64,000 nt of DNA from Rhodovastum sp963804495 (GTDB lineage Bacteria; Pseudomonadota; Alphaproteobacteria; Acetobacterales; Acetobacteraceae), in the NCBI GenBank assembly GCA_963804495.1, contig CAWDQN010000006.1, positions 1 through 64,000 on the forward strand, written 5' to 3'. The translations under genes and the position numbers were made by a program. The notes under the pieces were generated by a model, which searched no databases, was not told where the DNA came from, and saw only the letters and a program-made list of their open reading frames with translations. Below, piece after piece: positions 54,944-64,000 of this stretch. Positions within the stretch are counted from its first letter, which is position 1. Every line of letters starts with the position of its first letter.

Positions 54944-56278
54944 ATGGCACCCCGCGTTGAACCGGTCCGCTCCGATGCGGTGCTGCCGGCCCGTGCAGAC
55001 GTTGTGGTGGTGGGCGGCGGCATTATCGGCGCCAGCACGGCCTTGTTCCTGGCGCGCAAAGGCGTGTCGGTTCTGCTTTGTGAGAAGGGCGCCATCGCGG
55101 CGGAGCAGTCGAGCCGCAACTGGGGCTGGTGCCGCAAGATGGGACGCGATCCGCGCGAGTTGCCGCTGGCGATCGAAAGCCTGCGGCTGTGGCGGGAGAT
55201 GGATACCCTGACCGGGGCGCAGACCGGCTGGCGGGAAAGCGGCATTCTCTATTTGTCCAGAACCAAGGCCGAGCTTGCCGCCCGCGAGGCCTGGCTGGCT
55301 TGCGTGCATCCGTTCCAGCTCGATACGAGGCTGGTGACCGGTGCCGAGGCGGCGAAGCTGCTGCCCGGCCTGGCCGGCGACTGGACCGGCGGCCTCTATA
55401 CCCCGAGCGACGGCCGCGCCGAGCCGCAACTGGCCGCGCCCGCGATCGCCGAGGCGGCGCGCAAGCACGGTGCCGCGATCGTCACCGGCTGCGCCGTGCG
55501 CGGGGTCGAGACGCAGGCGGGGCGCATTGCCGCGGCGGTGACCGAGCGCGGCCGCGTTGCCTGTGATGCCGTGGTGGTGGCCGGCGGGGCCTGGTCGCGC
55601 CTGTTCTGCGGCAGCCTGGGGATAAGCCTGCCGCAGCTCAAGGTGATGTCGTCGGTGCTGCGCACCGACCCCCTGGATGGCCCGGAGATCTCCTGCGGCG
55701 GGTTTGGCTTCGGTCTGCGCAAACGGCTGGACGGCGGCTACAACGTGGCCAGCTGGAGCGGCAACTTGCACGACATTACGCCAGACACGCTGCGGCTGTT
55801 CCCTGATTTCATTCCCTCCCTTCGCGTCAAGTGGCGCGAAATGCGGCTGCGCCTTGGCACCGGCTTCATCGATGCGTGGCGGGTTCCCCGCCGCTGGGCG
55901 CTGGACCAAGCCTCCCCGTTTGAACGCGTGCGCGTGCTCGATCCGGAGCCCTACCGGCCGATCCTCGAACGGGGGCGCACGAGCGCGACCGCCGCCTTCC
56001 CGGCGTTCGGCGCCATGCGGGTCGCAGAGACCTGGGGGGGGGTCATCGACGTGACACCCGACGAACTGCCGGTGATCTCCGCGGTCGACACGCTGCCCGG
56101 GTTCTTCCTTGCCACCGGCTTCACCGGTCACGGCTTCGGCATCGGCCCGGGGGCCGGGCAGTTGATGGCGGAGCTGGTAACCGGCGGGGCTCCGGCTGTC
56201 GATCCGACACCGTTCCGGTTCTCCCGGTTCGGCGGCGCTTCGCGGTTGCATCTCTCGGCCGCATCGCGTGACACCTGA
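54944..56278 (+). CDS. FAD-dependent DAO-family oxidoreductase
   Basis: 444 residues from ATG 54944 with GGAGATCCCGC upstream. The N-terminal nucleotide-binding VVVVGGGIIGASTALFLARK is standard, followed by LCEKGAIAAEQSSRNWGWCR and a C-terminal ATGFTGHGFGIGPGAGQLMA. Members of this family include D-amino acid dehydrogenases and sarcosine- or glycine-oxidase-like enzymes. Being divergent from a peptide importer suggests it oxidises an amine or amino acid released from imported peptides, but the substrate is inferred. No membrane anchor is present, so electrons may go to oxygen or a soluble carrier. Confidence 0.9.
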   Translation: MAPRVEPVRSDAVLPARADVVVVGGGIIGASTALFLARKGVSVLLCEKGAIAAEQSSRNWGWCRKMGRDPRELPLAIESLRLWREMDTLTGAQTGWRESGILYLSRTKAELAAREAWLACVHPFQLDTRLVTGAEAAKLLPGLAGDWTGGLYTPSDGRAEPQLAAPAIAEAARKHGAAIVTGCAVRGVETQAGRIAAAVTERGRVACDAVVVAGGAWSRLFCGSLGISLPQLKVMSSVLRTDPLDGPEISCGGFGFGLRKRLDGGYNVASWSGNLHDITPDTLRLFPDFIPSLRVKWREMRLRLGTGFIDAWRVPRRWALDQASPFERVRVLDPEPYRPILERGRTSATAAFPAFGAMRVAETWGGVIDVTPDELPVISAVDTLPGFFLATGFTGHGFGIGPGAGQLMAELVTGGAPAVDPTPFRFSRFGGASRLHLSAASRDT

Positions 56279-56502
56279 TCATGTGGCGTCTGCGGCCTGG
56301 CGTGCCGCCCAAGCCAGGCCAAACCAAGCCTGGGTTCGTGGCCGCTGGACACGTGCCAGGACTCCATCCCGCGTAAGGCGCTGACGGACATCACGCATAC
56401 TGCGCGTCTGCCGCGCGACCGCGACCCGGGCTTTGTCGTGTCCGTTCCCGTGAGCCCTGAGGGGGCGCGTGATGGTATGGTGCGTTCTCCCGGCGAGGTG
56501 CG

Positions 56503-57139
56503 CTAGGCGAGGCCGAGAGCGCGAGCGCGGAGCGCCGCTTCGGTGCGGTTCTGCACGTTCAGACGCCGAAAAATGCCGGCGACGTGGATCTTCACGGTCC
56601 CTTCGGACATTTTCAGGTTGCGCGCGATCTCCTTGTTGGACAGTCCGTGGGCGAGAAGGGTCAGAACCTCGTCCTGGCGGGCCGTCAGTCCTGCCGCGGC
56701 GGCGAGCGGAGCCGCTGCGGCGGCATGGTTGGGCGTGGTGATGTTGAGGGGCAGGTAGATCCGGTCAGCCAGAATGTTACCAATCGCGAAAACGAGTTCT
56801 TCGGGGGTGAGCGCCTTCGGGATGTAGCCGTTCACACCGGCATCGAGCGCACGCATGATCGTCTCCCGGTCGTCGGTGCCGGATAGAACGGCGATCCGCA
56901 GGACAGGAAATCGCTCGCGCAGCATGCCCAAACTCGCCACGCCTTGCATTCCAGGCATGTCGAGGTCGATGAGCAGGAGGTCCACGGGTTGTGTGCTGAG
57001 GCTGGCGACGACTTCATCGAGGCATGCAGCGGTTTCGACACGGTATTGCTCGAACACGCCGGCGAGGAATCCGCGTACCCCGGTACAGGATCAGGGCGTG
57101 GTCGTCAGCCACCAAAATTGTGCACGTTACACCGAGCAT
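56503..57139 (-). CDS. NarL/FixJ-type response regulator, frame broken at 57078-57081
   Basis: About 211 residues restored. From ATG 57139 the N-terminus is MLGVTCTILVADDHALILYR, the first receiver strand with acidic pocket. One extra base in the CCCC at 57078-57081 breaks the frame after it. The other frame gives RGFLAGVFEQYRVETAAC and the rest: LLLIDLDMPGM (phospho-Asp), VLSGTDDRETIMRALDAGVN and GYIPKALTPEEL. A C-terminal LuxR HTH follows (GLTARQDEVLTLLAHGLSNK, EIARNLKMSEGTVKIHVAGI). Partner of the hybrid kinase immediately upstream. Its target genes are unknown. Confidence 0.85.
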
Positions 57140-57341
57140 AACGACAACGCGTTTCACGAGGACAAGCAAGTACATAACTTTGAGGCGCGCTGACTTGCAA
57201 GTGAAAAACAAAAAATTTGAAATTTCCCTGCGTTGATGCTCGATTGACGACAAAATGCGGTCAAGGTCAGAGCCGACTTACTAACTTGGATCCCCCGGCG
57301 TCGCCGCGGCAATTGCTGTCAATAAGCGCGGAACAATGTCG
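57140..57341. promoter_or_regulatory. Gap between the kinase and regulator genes with a possible promoter
   Basis: 202 bases, AT-rich near 57175-57240. On the minus strand TTGCAA and TTATGT are 17 bases apart, about 30 bases before the regulator start, so the regulator may have its own promoter. Confidence 0.4.
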
Positions 57342-60300
57342 TCAAATGGCCGTTTTCGCCTTTGGCTGCGTTCGGGTCGAGCGATCGACCACCGCGATGG
57401 GGCAGCTGGGCTGGCCTCTCGGATCAGCGCGGACAGGGTGCGCGGATGACGGGTCTGCAGATCGGCGACGCATGCAGAAGTCAGCGATGCAGGTCGCAAG
57501 TTCAGCCCAGCCGGATTCGAAAGCCGGCACAATCTGTGTGATTGAACGCAAATCGCCGTCATTGCCGAACCGCTCGAGGCGGTCGCACATCTCTGCCAGG
57601 TGTAACGCACCGGCAAACCGGCATGACGTTTTCAACTTGTGCATGATTCCGCGTACGCCGCCTAAATCCTCCCTGGCGATCGCATCGCGCAGGTCGCCGA
57701 CCAGTTCATTGGTCGTGTCGCTGAACTGAGCGAGGAAGCTCTCCAGGCAGTCGGTTTCGTCACCCACGTACGCCATCAGGGTGCAGACATCGAAGACTGG
57801 CAGTGCCGACGCGGTCGCGGCGAGGTCCGCAAGCGGCACGGCCGGTGCCGCTCGCGCCGCCGATCTGGATGCGGCCGCCAGGGCGATCGTCATGGCGGCC
57901 TGCAGATCGTGCAACAGGATTGGTTTGGTCAGGTACATGTCCACGCCGAACGAGCGCGCCCGCTCGGCTTCGCCGCGCAATGCGTTGGCGCTCAGCGCCA
58001 GGATGGGTGTCCGCTGCCCGCCCGCATCCTCCTGCCGGCACGCTTCTTCCTGCCGGATCGCCGCGGCCAACTGGTAGCCATCCATTTCCGGCATATAGAG
58101 ATCGGTGAGCAGCAGCGCGTACTCGCCGCTCCGCCACATTGCCAGGGCGGCGCGGCCGGTGGACGCGGTCTCGGTGGCGTAGCCGAGCCGGTTGAGCTGT
58201 TGCACGATCACGGTCCGATTGATCTCGTCATCCTCGGCGAGCAGGATGAGCTGCCCCTGCGCGCGCGCTTCGGCCACGCTGGGCGGCGCGTCCGCCCGCA
58301 GCGCCGCCGCCATCGGCGTGCCCTCGGTGAAGCGGCTCAGCGGCAGGCGTCCGGCGGCGATGGCAATTGCGCGCAGCAGCGCGTCCCGACGGAGCCAGCC
58401 CAGCTCAAGGCCCGTGCTTTCCGCAGCGTCCAGATGGGCGCGCCAGCGCTGCTCGCGGCGCAACAGCAGCATGCAAACCCCCGCCGGCAGCGACGCGGGA
58501 GCGTCACTGGCCTGACCAGGACCAAGGTCGCGGATGACAACGACCGGGCCGGAAAGCTTCGTCGCCCGTGCCAGGGCCGCGCGCCAATCGCGGTCCAGGT
58601 GCACCCGCGCGCCGGCGGTCGCGACGGCGGCGCTGAGGTCGGCCGCATCCGTGATGTCGGTTCCCCGGATCAGAATGCAGTCGAGACCCGACAGGCTGGG
58701 CAAGGCCTCGGCTGGCGCGCCGGCGACCGGGTTCATCGGCAAGGTGACGATGAACCGCGTGCCCTCGCCCGGCCGGCTCTCCACGGTGATCTCACCCAGC
58801 ATCAACTCGACCAGGCGTTTGGTGATGGCGAGGCCCAGCCCGGTGCCGCCGAAGCGGCGCGTGGTGCCGGCGTCTGCCTGGGTGAACGGGGTGAACAGCC
58901 GCGCGATGGTATCCGCCGTCATGCCGATGCCGTTGTCGATGACGTGGACGCGCAAGAGCTGCGGCATGGCCTGCGGCAGCTCCACCCGCAGCGCCACGCG
59001 TCCGCGCGTCTGCGCCCGTCCGCCGCTGAACTTTACCGCGTTGCCGGCGAGGTTGGTGAGGATCTGCCGCAGGCGCGTCGGGTCGCCCAACATCAGCGCC
59101 GGCACATCCGCGGCGATCCAGACCGACAGATCGACCCCCTTTGCGTCAGCCAGCGGCGCGATCGCATTGCACACGCCCTCGATCACGTCGGGCAGCGACA
59201 GTGGCGCCAGGTCCAGTTGCAGCCGCCCTGCCTCGGTCTTGGAGAAATCGAGAATGTCGTCGATGAGCGTCATCAGGTTGGCCGCCAATTCGTGAATGAT
59301 CCGCAAAGCGCCGGCCTGGCGCGCGGGCAGCGAATTCCTGGGCCATGACCTCGGTCATGCCGATCACGCCGCTCAGCGGGGTGCGGATCTCATGGCTCAT
59401 CATCGCCAGGAACCATGACTTCGCGAGGTTCGCCGCCTCGGCCTGTTCCTTCGCCTCGCGCAACTGTGCCTCCGCCTGCTTGCGACCGGTCAGGTCGGTG
59501 TGGGCGCCCACCAGGCGCGTGGCTCTGCCAGCCGCATCGCGCTCCACGACCTTGGCGCGGCTGAGAATCCACCGGTAGCTGCCGTCGTGGGCCCGCATCC
59601 GGAACTCCAGCTCGGAGGAGTGGCCGCTCGCGATGCGTTTCGCCACCGCCGCGACTGTCGCTTCGCGGTCATCGGGGTGGATAAGGTCCTCCCAGGCCCG
59701 CAGGTCCGGCGCGACCGCATCCGGCGGATAGCCCAGCATGGTGAACCACGTCGGGCTGTAGGTAAACCGACCGGTTTCGACGTTCAGGTCCCAGATGCCG
59801 TCGCTGGTGGCCTCCGCCGCGTAGACATAGCGCTGCTCGCTCAGTTGCAGCTTGCGGTTGGCGGTTTCGAGTTCGCGGGTGCGTTCGACCACCAGCGCTT
59901 CGAGGCTGCTGCGATAATGCTCCAGCTCGCGCTCGGCCTGCTTGCGGTCGGTGATGTCCTGCGCCACGACCAGAAAGTAGGGCTGCTCGGCGCGGTCATG
60001 GACCATCGAAACCACCACCGACACGTCCACGATCCTGCCGTCGGCGGCAACGTAGCGCCGGTCGGCGGTGTAGGCGTCGATGTCTCCCAGCGCCAGGCTG
60101 TTCAGCCCGGACAGAACTTCGTCATGCTGCTCGGGGGCCACGAGGTCGCGGACCGAGCGGCGCAGGAGTTCCTCGCGGGTGTAGCCGATGCGGTCGCAGA
60201 TGGTGTCGTTGACCAGCAGATAGCGGCCGTCGGGTGCGATATGGGCGATGCCGACCGCGGCCCGGTCGAAGGTGGCGCGGAAGCGCGCGTCGATCTTGTT

Positions 60301-61125
60301 GCGCTCAGTCACGTCCAGCGCCGTGACGTACGACAGACGACGGCCAGCGATGTCGACGGGGGAGGCTGTGGCGATGACGTCGCGGAATCCGCCAGACCGC
60401 ATCCGGTGCCGGGTGTCATACTGGACGGTGCATTCCGCCGCCACGGCCTCGGACAGACGCAGGCTGCTTTCGCCGCCAGCGCAGTCGATATCGTCGATCC
60501 GCCTGCCCCGCAGCATCGCCCGATCATAGCCAAGCATCGCGGCGGCGGCCTCATTGCAGTCCACGATCACCGCACCGTCCGGGTCGACCAGATAGCCTGG
60601 CAGCGGCGCACCCTCGAACAGCCGACGAAAGCGCTCCTCGTTCTCGCGCAGGGCTGATTCGGCGTGTTTGCGGTCGGAAATCTTCTCGATGACGGCGATG
60701 AGGTGGCTGGGTTTGCCAGCCGGGTCAGGCACCGCCGCGACGGTCAGGACAGCCCGGAGAGGAGACCTATCCTTGCGGATATAGCGCTTCTCGATGGAAA
60801 AGGAGGCGATTTCGCCGGCCAACAGACGCTGCACCTGCACCTGTTCGGCTGCCCTATCGCCGGGACAGGTCGCCGCCAGGGAATTGGTGCCGCGCAATTC
60901 ACCCGGCGCAAAGCCGAGCAGATCACAGAGCCGCCGGTTGACCTCAAGCCAGTTTCCGTCGGGGCTAAGTGCCGCCATTGCGACGGGCGCATGCTGAAAG
61001 ATGGCCTGGAAGCACTGCACCGGCGCCGACGGCGAGGCGCTGGCCGCATCGGCGCCGCCCGCCGCGCTGCTGCCGGTGGCGCCTCCTCTGGTCGGTCGCG
61101 GATCGGGCGGAATTGCCTGGATCAC
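57342..61125 (-). CDS. Cytosolic multi-PAS hybrid histidine kinase, frame broken near 59333-59338
   Basis: About 1260 residues restored, from GTG 61125. Four PAS domains are recognisable in order: NWLEVNRRLCDLLGFAPGEL, DPDGAVIVDCNEAAAAMLGY, DGRYLLVNDTICDRIGYTRE and WDLNVETGRFTYSPTWF with PAC-like tails. A coiled coil separates the third and fourth. HisKA has the phospho-His in MMSHEIRTPLSGVIGM, then HATPase with HVIDNGIGM and GGTGLGLAI, a receiver with the phospho-Asp in LLLTDLYMPEMDGYQ, and a C-terminal HPT domain (IMHKLKTSCRFAGA). No membrane helix is evident, so it senses intracellular signals. The break is one extra base at MAQ/DSLPARQAGAL. Confidence 0.85.
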
Positions 61126-61533
61126 AAGCCTGTCCCCATGCTGTCACGGCGGCTCATGGCGAGAATGCGCGCGTTCATTGTGTATCCGCAGCGGTTTAGC
61201 GTCAACGTTTCGGTTTCTCGCTGTGCGGTTGCAATGCAGCACCGCCCGTCTTTCAGGCAAGCCGGTCGATCCTTTGCCGCTCCCTTCGGTGGCCGAGCGG
61301 ACCCGCCGCGACGGGGTTGCGGCCTCTCTCGTTTGCCGTCCACGGCGGTAAGGGCGCGGACATAGAACGAACGGTATAGGCCGGGCAGCTTATGGATATA
61401 GGCCGATCGCCCCACCGACCGGTCAATTCACGAAGCAAGCGCCGACGGTCAGTCTTCGGCAACGGCCCGACCCTGGCGGCAGGTTTTGCCGAAACCCCTG
61501 CCAGAGCCGTCATAAACAGCATGGTGTGACACA
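61126..61533. other. Intergenic between divergent kinase and radC genes
   Basis: 408 bases that hold the promoters of both. No strong -10/-35 pair or other feature is certain. An imperfect palindrome lies near 61425-61470. Confidence 0.4.
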
Positions 61534-62223
61534 ATGTCCGAACACGCCAGATGCCCACGGGTTGCGCGGGGCACGCCTGCGTTCAGGCACCGGCCCAGCG
61601 CGGTGCAGGCTGCCAAAGACGAATACGCGCTGCTGCGGGCAACGCTCGATTCCGGTCGTTGCTACGACGGTGAACCAGGATTGCTCGCGGCGCGATTGCT
61701 TGAGCGGTTCGGTACGTTCGGGCGTGTGCTGGCGGCCTCGCCCGAAAAACTCCGCCGCGTCCCGGGAGTGAGGCCGAGCTTGATCGCCAAAATGCGGGTG
61801 ATCCAGGATGCCATGCTGCACCTGGCACGATCCGAAATTGCCGAACGTCCGCTGATCAACAACTGGGACCGGCTGATCGATTACCTCCAGATCATGTTGG
61901 CGAACCAGGCGGTGGAGGTGTTTCAGGTGCTCTTCCTCGACACCAACAATCGCCTGCTGGCGGACGAGAGACTGGCCGAAGGAACGGTGAACCACGTCCA
62001 GGTCTATCCGCGGGAGGTCGCCCGGCGCGCGCTGGAGCTCGATGCCACCGCGCTCATTCTCGTGCACAACCATCCGAGCGGCGACCCTGATCCATCGTAT
62101 GACGACATTGCCATGACGCAGGACATCCGGCGCGCGGTCGAGCCGCTCGGCATTACAATCCATGATCATCTGATCATCGGCACCGGTTGCTGGAAGAGCC
62201 TGCGGCGGGAGGGATTGCTCTGA
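61534..62223 (+). CDS. radC: RadC-family DNA repair protein (JAB1/MPN domain)
   Basis: 229 residues. The metalloprotease-like fold is complete: LINNWDRLIDYLQIMLANQA, the DTNNRLLADERLAEG segment, LVHNHPSGDPDPSYDD (the JAMM metal site His-x-His...Ser-x-x-Asp) and HDHLIIGTGCWKSLR. The N-terminal helix-hairpin-helix part (LAARLLERFGTFGRVLAASP) is present in short form. Despite the gene name, the role of RadC in repair is unsettled. The stop overlaps the ATG of a small reading frame. Confidence 0.93.
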   Translation: MSEHARCPRVARGTPAFRHRPSAVQAAKDEYALLRATLDSGRCYDGEPGLLAARLLERFGTFGRVLAASPEKLRRVPGVRPSLIAKMRVIQDAMLHLARSEIAERPLINNWDRLIDYLQIMLANQAVEVFQVLFLDTNNRLLADERLAEGTVNHVQVYPREVARRALELDATALILVHNHPSGDPDPSYDDIAMTQDIRRAVEPLGITIHDHLIIGTGCWKSLRREGLL

Positions 62224-62363
62224 TGTCTAACGTCTGGAACGAGCCGTGGTACAAGATCGCACGGCCCTACGAACGCAGCCGCCAGATCCGCGGGCAATCC
62301 CGGCGCCGCTTTCGAACTGCGGTGCGGCGGTCGCGGCGCTGCGCCCGGGGCTTGTTGCCGTAG
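62223..62363 (+). CDS. Possible small basic protein after radC
   Basis: 46 residues from an ATG that overlaps the radC stop (TGATG): MSNVWNEPWYKIARPYERSR then an Arg-rich tail. The overlap hints at translational coupling, but short length and no likeness make it uncertain. Confidence 0.25.
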   Translation: MSNVWNEPWYKIARPYERSRQIRGQSRRRFRTAVRRSRRCARGLLP

Positions 62364-63157
62364 GGCGGCGCGCGAGCGGACGCATTCGCCTCAGAACAAA
62401 ATTCGGGCCGTCCGCAGGTGTCTTTCGCCTCTTTCCGGCGGCAAATCAGCCTGCTGCCATCGTGGTTCGGACGTCCGATCCGCCACCCCGGCGCAACCGG
62501 CCCGGCCACGTATCATGGTGAGATTGATCCGACGGGTTCGTCATCGCCGCTCGCCACCGCGGCCGCCCCTTTTCCGGGTCATTCCGGTTCCCGGCACCCG
62601 GCGGGGGGAGAGGGAAGCCACGAAGTTGAAGGGTGCGAATGAAATTCGCTTGACCGGCCGCCGGTGGCGTGTTAGGAAAAAATACCGAAGGGCGAACCGT
62701 ATCCGTCGCCGAATGCCGAAGGTTTGCCATCCCAACCGGCCCTCAGCGGTCTCCCGCGTGACCGCTGAGGGCGCGTTCTTGCGTAGCATCCGACCGAAGT
62801 TGGGCGCGCTTTGAACAACGACATGCCACAAAAACAGCGTGTTTGATCCCTCTGCGTGTCGGTTCCGGCACGGCAAGGGACGCAGCGTGCATGCGTCCGG
62901 GCGGTAAGCGGATAGAAGTACGCCGACGAGTTTGTTCCTAAGAGAGAGCCCCGCGGCGCCGGTTCTTTGTGGCCCGCGAGCGTATGCGAGGGCGCGGCAC
63001 CGCAGGCTGCTGCTGGTTGGGAATCCCGTTTCGATTGAGCGTTATCGCCTGCCGCTTCGGCACGTCGTTCCCGTGCGGGCTGCAGATCCGACTGTGCATA
63101 ACGAACTCTCGTTGCTGTCCGCAGAAAAGACAACATTGTCCTGAAATGGAGAAGCCG
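62364..63157. other. Intergenic, no supported gene
   Basis: About 790 bases between radC and the rpfF-like gene. A perfect hairpin lies at 62740-62771. Frames here are Arg/Pro-rich shadows without likeness. AT-rich words near 62680-62690 (TAGGAAAAAATACC) and 63125-63145 may belong to promoters. Confidence 0.4.
62740..62771. terminator. Strong hairpin in the radC-rpfF gap
   Basis: Perfect 12-bp stem CCCTCAGCGGTC/GACCGCTGAGGG with an eight-base loop. No T-run follows on either side, so its role as a terminator is unproven. It could be an attenuator or a REP-like element. Confidence 0.5.
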
Positions 63158-64000
63158 ATGACAGCGTCATGGACTCAGCACCTACAAAGCGCTTTGGTCT
63201 CGCGCAACATGATGGATATTGGGTCTGGATTGATGCCGCCGGACAACGGGGTTTCACCATGGGAAGGCGGCGAATCGGACTCCCTGCAAGGTGCGGACGA
63301 TGTTCGCGAAACCGATCTTCCTCACGCGCATTTCAAGTGCCTCCAATTCGCGGTGTCGCATGCGGCCAGGACACTCTGGTGTCACATGAAGCCAGCCGGG
63401 AGGCCGAACTTTTCCCACGCCATGCTCGATGATCTGCTCAGGATGAAGAACGCCCTCAGATGCATACCGCCGACCGACCGCGCCGGCGCGCCGACATTGG
63501 AGTTTTTCGTGCTGGCCTCGCGCGTGCCGAATGTCTTCAACTTTGGTGGGGATTTGGAATTCTTTTGCACCTGCATCCGGGAAGGGCGGCGGGAGCACCT
63601 TCGGTCGTACGCCTATGCGTGCATCGAAGCACTTTATGCCAACCACACCGGGTATGATCGCGAACTCACCGCGATCGGGCTTGTCCAGGGCGAAGCTCTT
63701 GGCGGCGGGTTCGAAGCCGCCTTGTCGTGCGACGTTATCATTGCCGAGAAACATGCGCGCTTTGGTCTGCCAGAAGTGCGGTTCAACCTGTTTCCGGGCA
63801 TGGGCGCTTACAGCTTCCTTGCCCGGCGCCTTGGTGGCAGCAAGGCGCAGCAACTGATTCTGTCCGGCAAGATATTTTCCGCCACGGAAATGGCCGAGTT
63901 GGGGATAGTGGACGTGCTGGTTGACAGCGGGGCTGGCGAAAGCGCCGTGAAAGAGTACGTGGCGCGCAACCGTTGCAAGCATCGCGCCTGCGCGGCGTTC
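63158..64000 (+). CDS. rpfF: RpfF-like DSF synthase (enoyl-CoA hydratase fold), 3' end cut by window edge
   Basis: At least 281 residues from ATG 63158, with GGAGA six bases upstream (an in-frame ATG at 63146 is less well placed). The protein has FNFGGDLEFFCTCIREGRRE, LVQGEALGGGFEAALSCDVI and LPEVRFNLFPGMGAYSFLAR. Both catalytic glutamates of RpfF lie in these last two motifs (GFEAAL and LPEV). Then SATEMAELGIVDVLV and ESAVKEYVARNRCKH follow. RpfF makes cis-2-unsaturated fatty acid signals from acyl-ACP. The chain is within 10-20 residues of its expected end. The cognate sensor would lie beyond the window. Confidence 0.88.
   Translation, partial: MTASWTQHLQSALVSRNMMDIGSGLMPPDNGVSPWEGGESDSLQGADDVRETDLPHAHFKCLQFAVSHAARTLWCHMKPAGRPNFSHAMLDDLLRMKNALRCIPPTDRAGAPTLEFFVLASRVPNVFNFGGDLEFFCTCIREGRREHLRSYAYACIEALYANHTGYDRELTAIGLVQGEALGGGFEAALSCDVIIAEKHARFGLPEVRFNLFPGMGAYSFLARRLGGSKAQQLILSGKIFSATEMAELGIVDVLVDSGAGESAVKEYVARNRCKHRACAAF

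Noticed and set aside
1..64000. CRISPR arrays, rRNA operons, prophage modules or biosynthetic gene clusters
   Set aside because: No regularly spaced repeats, rRNA sequence, phage structural genes or NRPS/PKS-like genes are visible in this window.

Overview
The window is GC-rich chromosomal DNA, most likely from an alphaproteobacterium of the Acetobacteraceae. The inference rests on protein families and gene order: hisG-hisD-infA-maf-RNase G-yacG followed by tRNA-Phe, murA next to dcd, opgC, a class II B12-dependent ribonucleotide reductase, and 3-hydroxybutyrate dehydrogenase paired with a patatin. No rRNA, CRISPR array or replication origin is visible.

Layout. 1-5.8 kb: an ISAzo13-type transposase scrap, a large membrane protein, nrdJ with a paired NrdR-box promoter, a DNA-methyltransferase-like protein and a lineage-specific protein. 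5.8-9.0 kb: an accessory patch with a broken lipocalin-like gene, a broken serine recombinase and three unknown genes. 9.5-14.1 kb: the housekeeping block hisG to tRNA-Phe, ending in a terminator. 14.1-17.6 kb: a complete IS3-family element, a pentapeptide-repeat protein and a nucleotidyltransferase. 18.2-23.7 kb: NAD(P)HX repair enzyme, a GST-like protein and a transketolase/PDH-E1-like enzyme. 23.9-30.8 kb: murA, dcd, opgC, tRNA-Leu, a lipoprotein, an XRE regulator, hydroxypyruvate isomerase and an AI-2E-type exporter. 31.1-34.3 kb: bdhA-patatin divergent from a LysR regulator. 34.6-39.5 kb: a tightly overlapped redox operon (two small membrane proteins, a ferric-reductase-like/Rieske fusion, two more membrane proteins, an SDR, a Rieske/glutamate-synthase-domain fusion). 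39.5-42.9 kb: an alpha/beta hydrolase and a TonB-dependent receptor. 43.2-46.3 kb: exported MsrB, DipZ and MsrA, a periplasmic methionine-sulfoxide repair operon. 46.4-49.1 kb: a transposase scrap, an NnrU-family protein and small exported proteins. 49.2-56.3 kb: a five-gene peptide ABC importer divergent from a DAO-type oxidoreductase. 56.5-61.1 kb: a cytosolic multi-PAS hybrid kinase and a NarL-type regulator. 61.5-64 kb: RadC, then an RpfF-like DSF synthase running off the right edge.

Sequence quality matters for reading this window. Thirteen otherwise well-conserved genes, including hisD, are broken by a single-base indel (eleven extra bases, two missing), often in short homopolymers. The pattern fits residual sequencing or assembly error better than thirteen independent pseudogenes. 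I give the span of the restored gene and the position of each break.

Most notable items: a four-copy 14-bp repeat that makes a ladder of overlapping MRRAA mini-ORFs at a junction of the redox operon; the redox operon itself; the edge-truncated rpfF-like gene beside a hybrid kinase; the NrdR-box pair; and a 97-bp inverted dispersed repeat.
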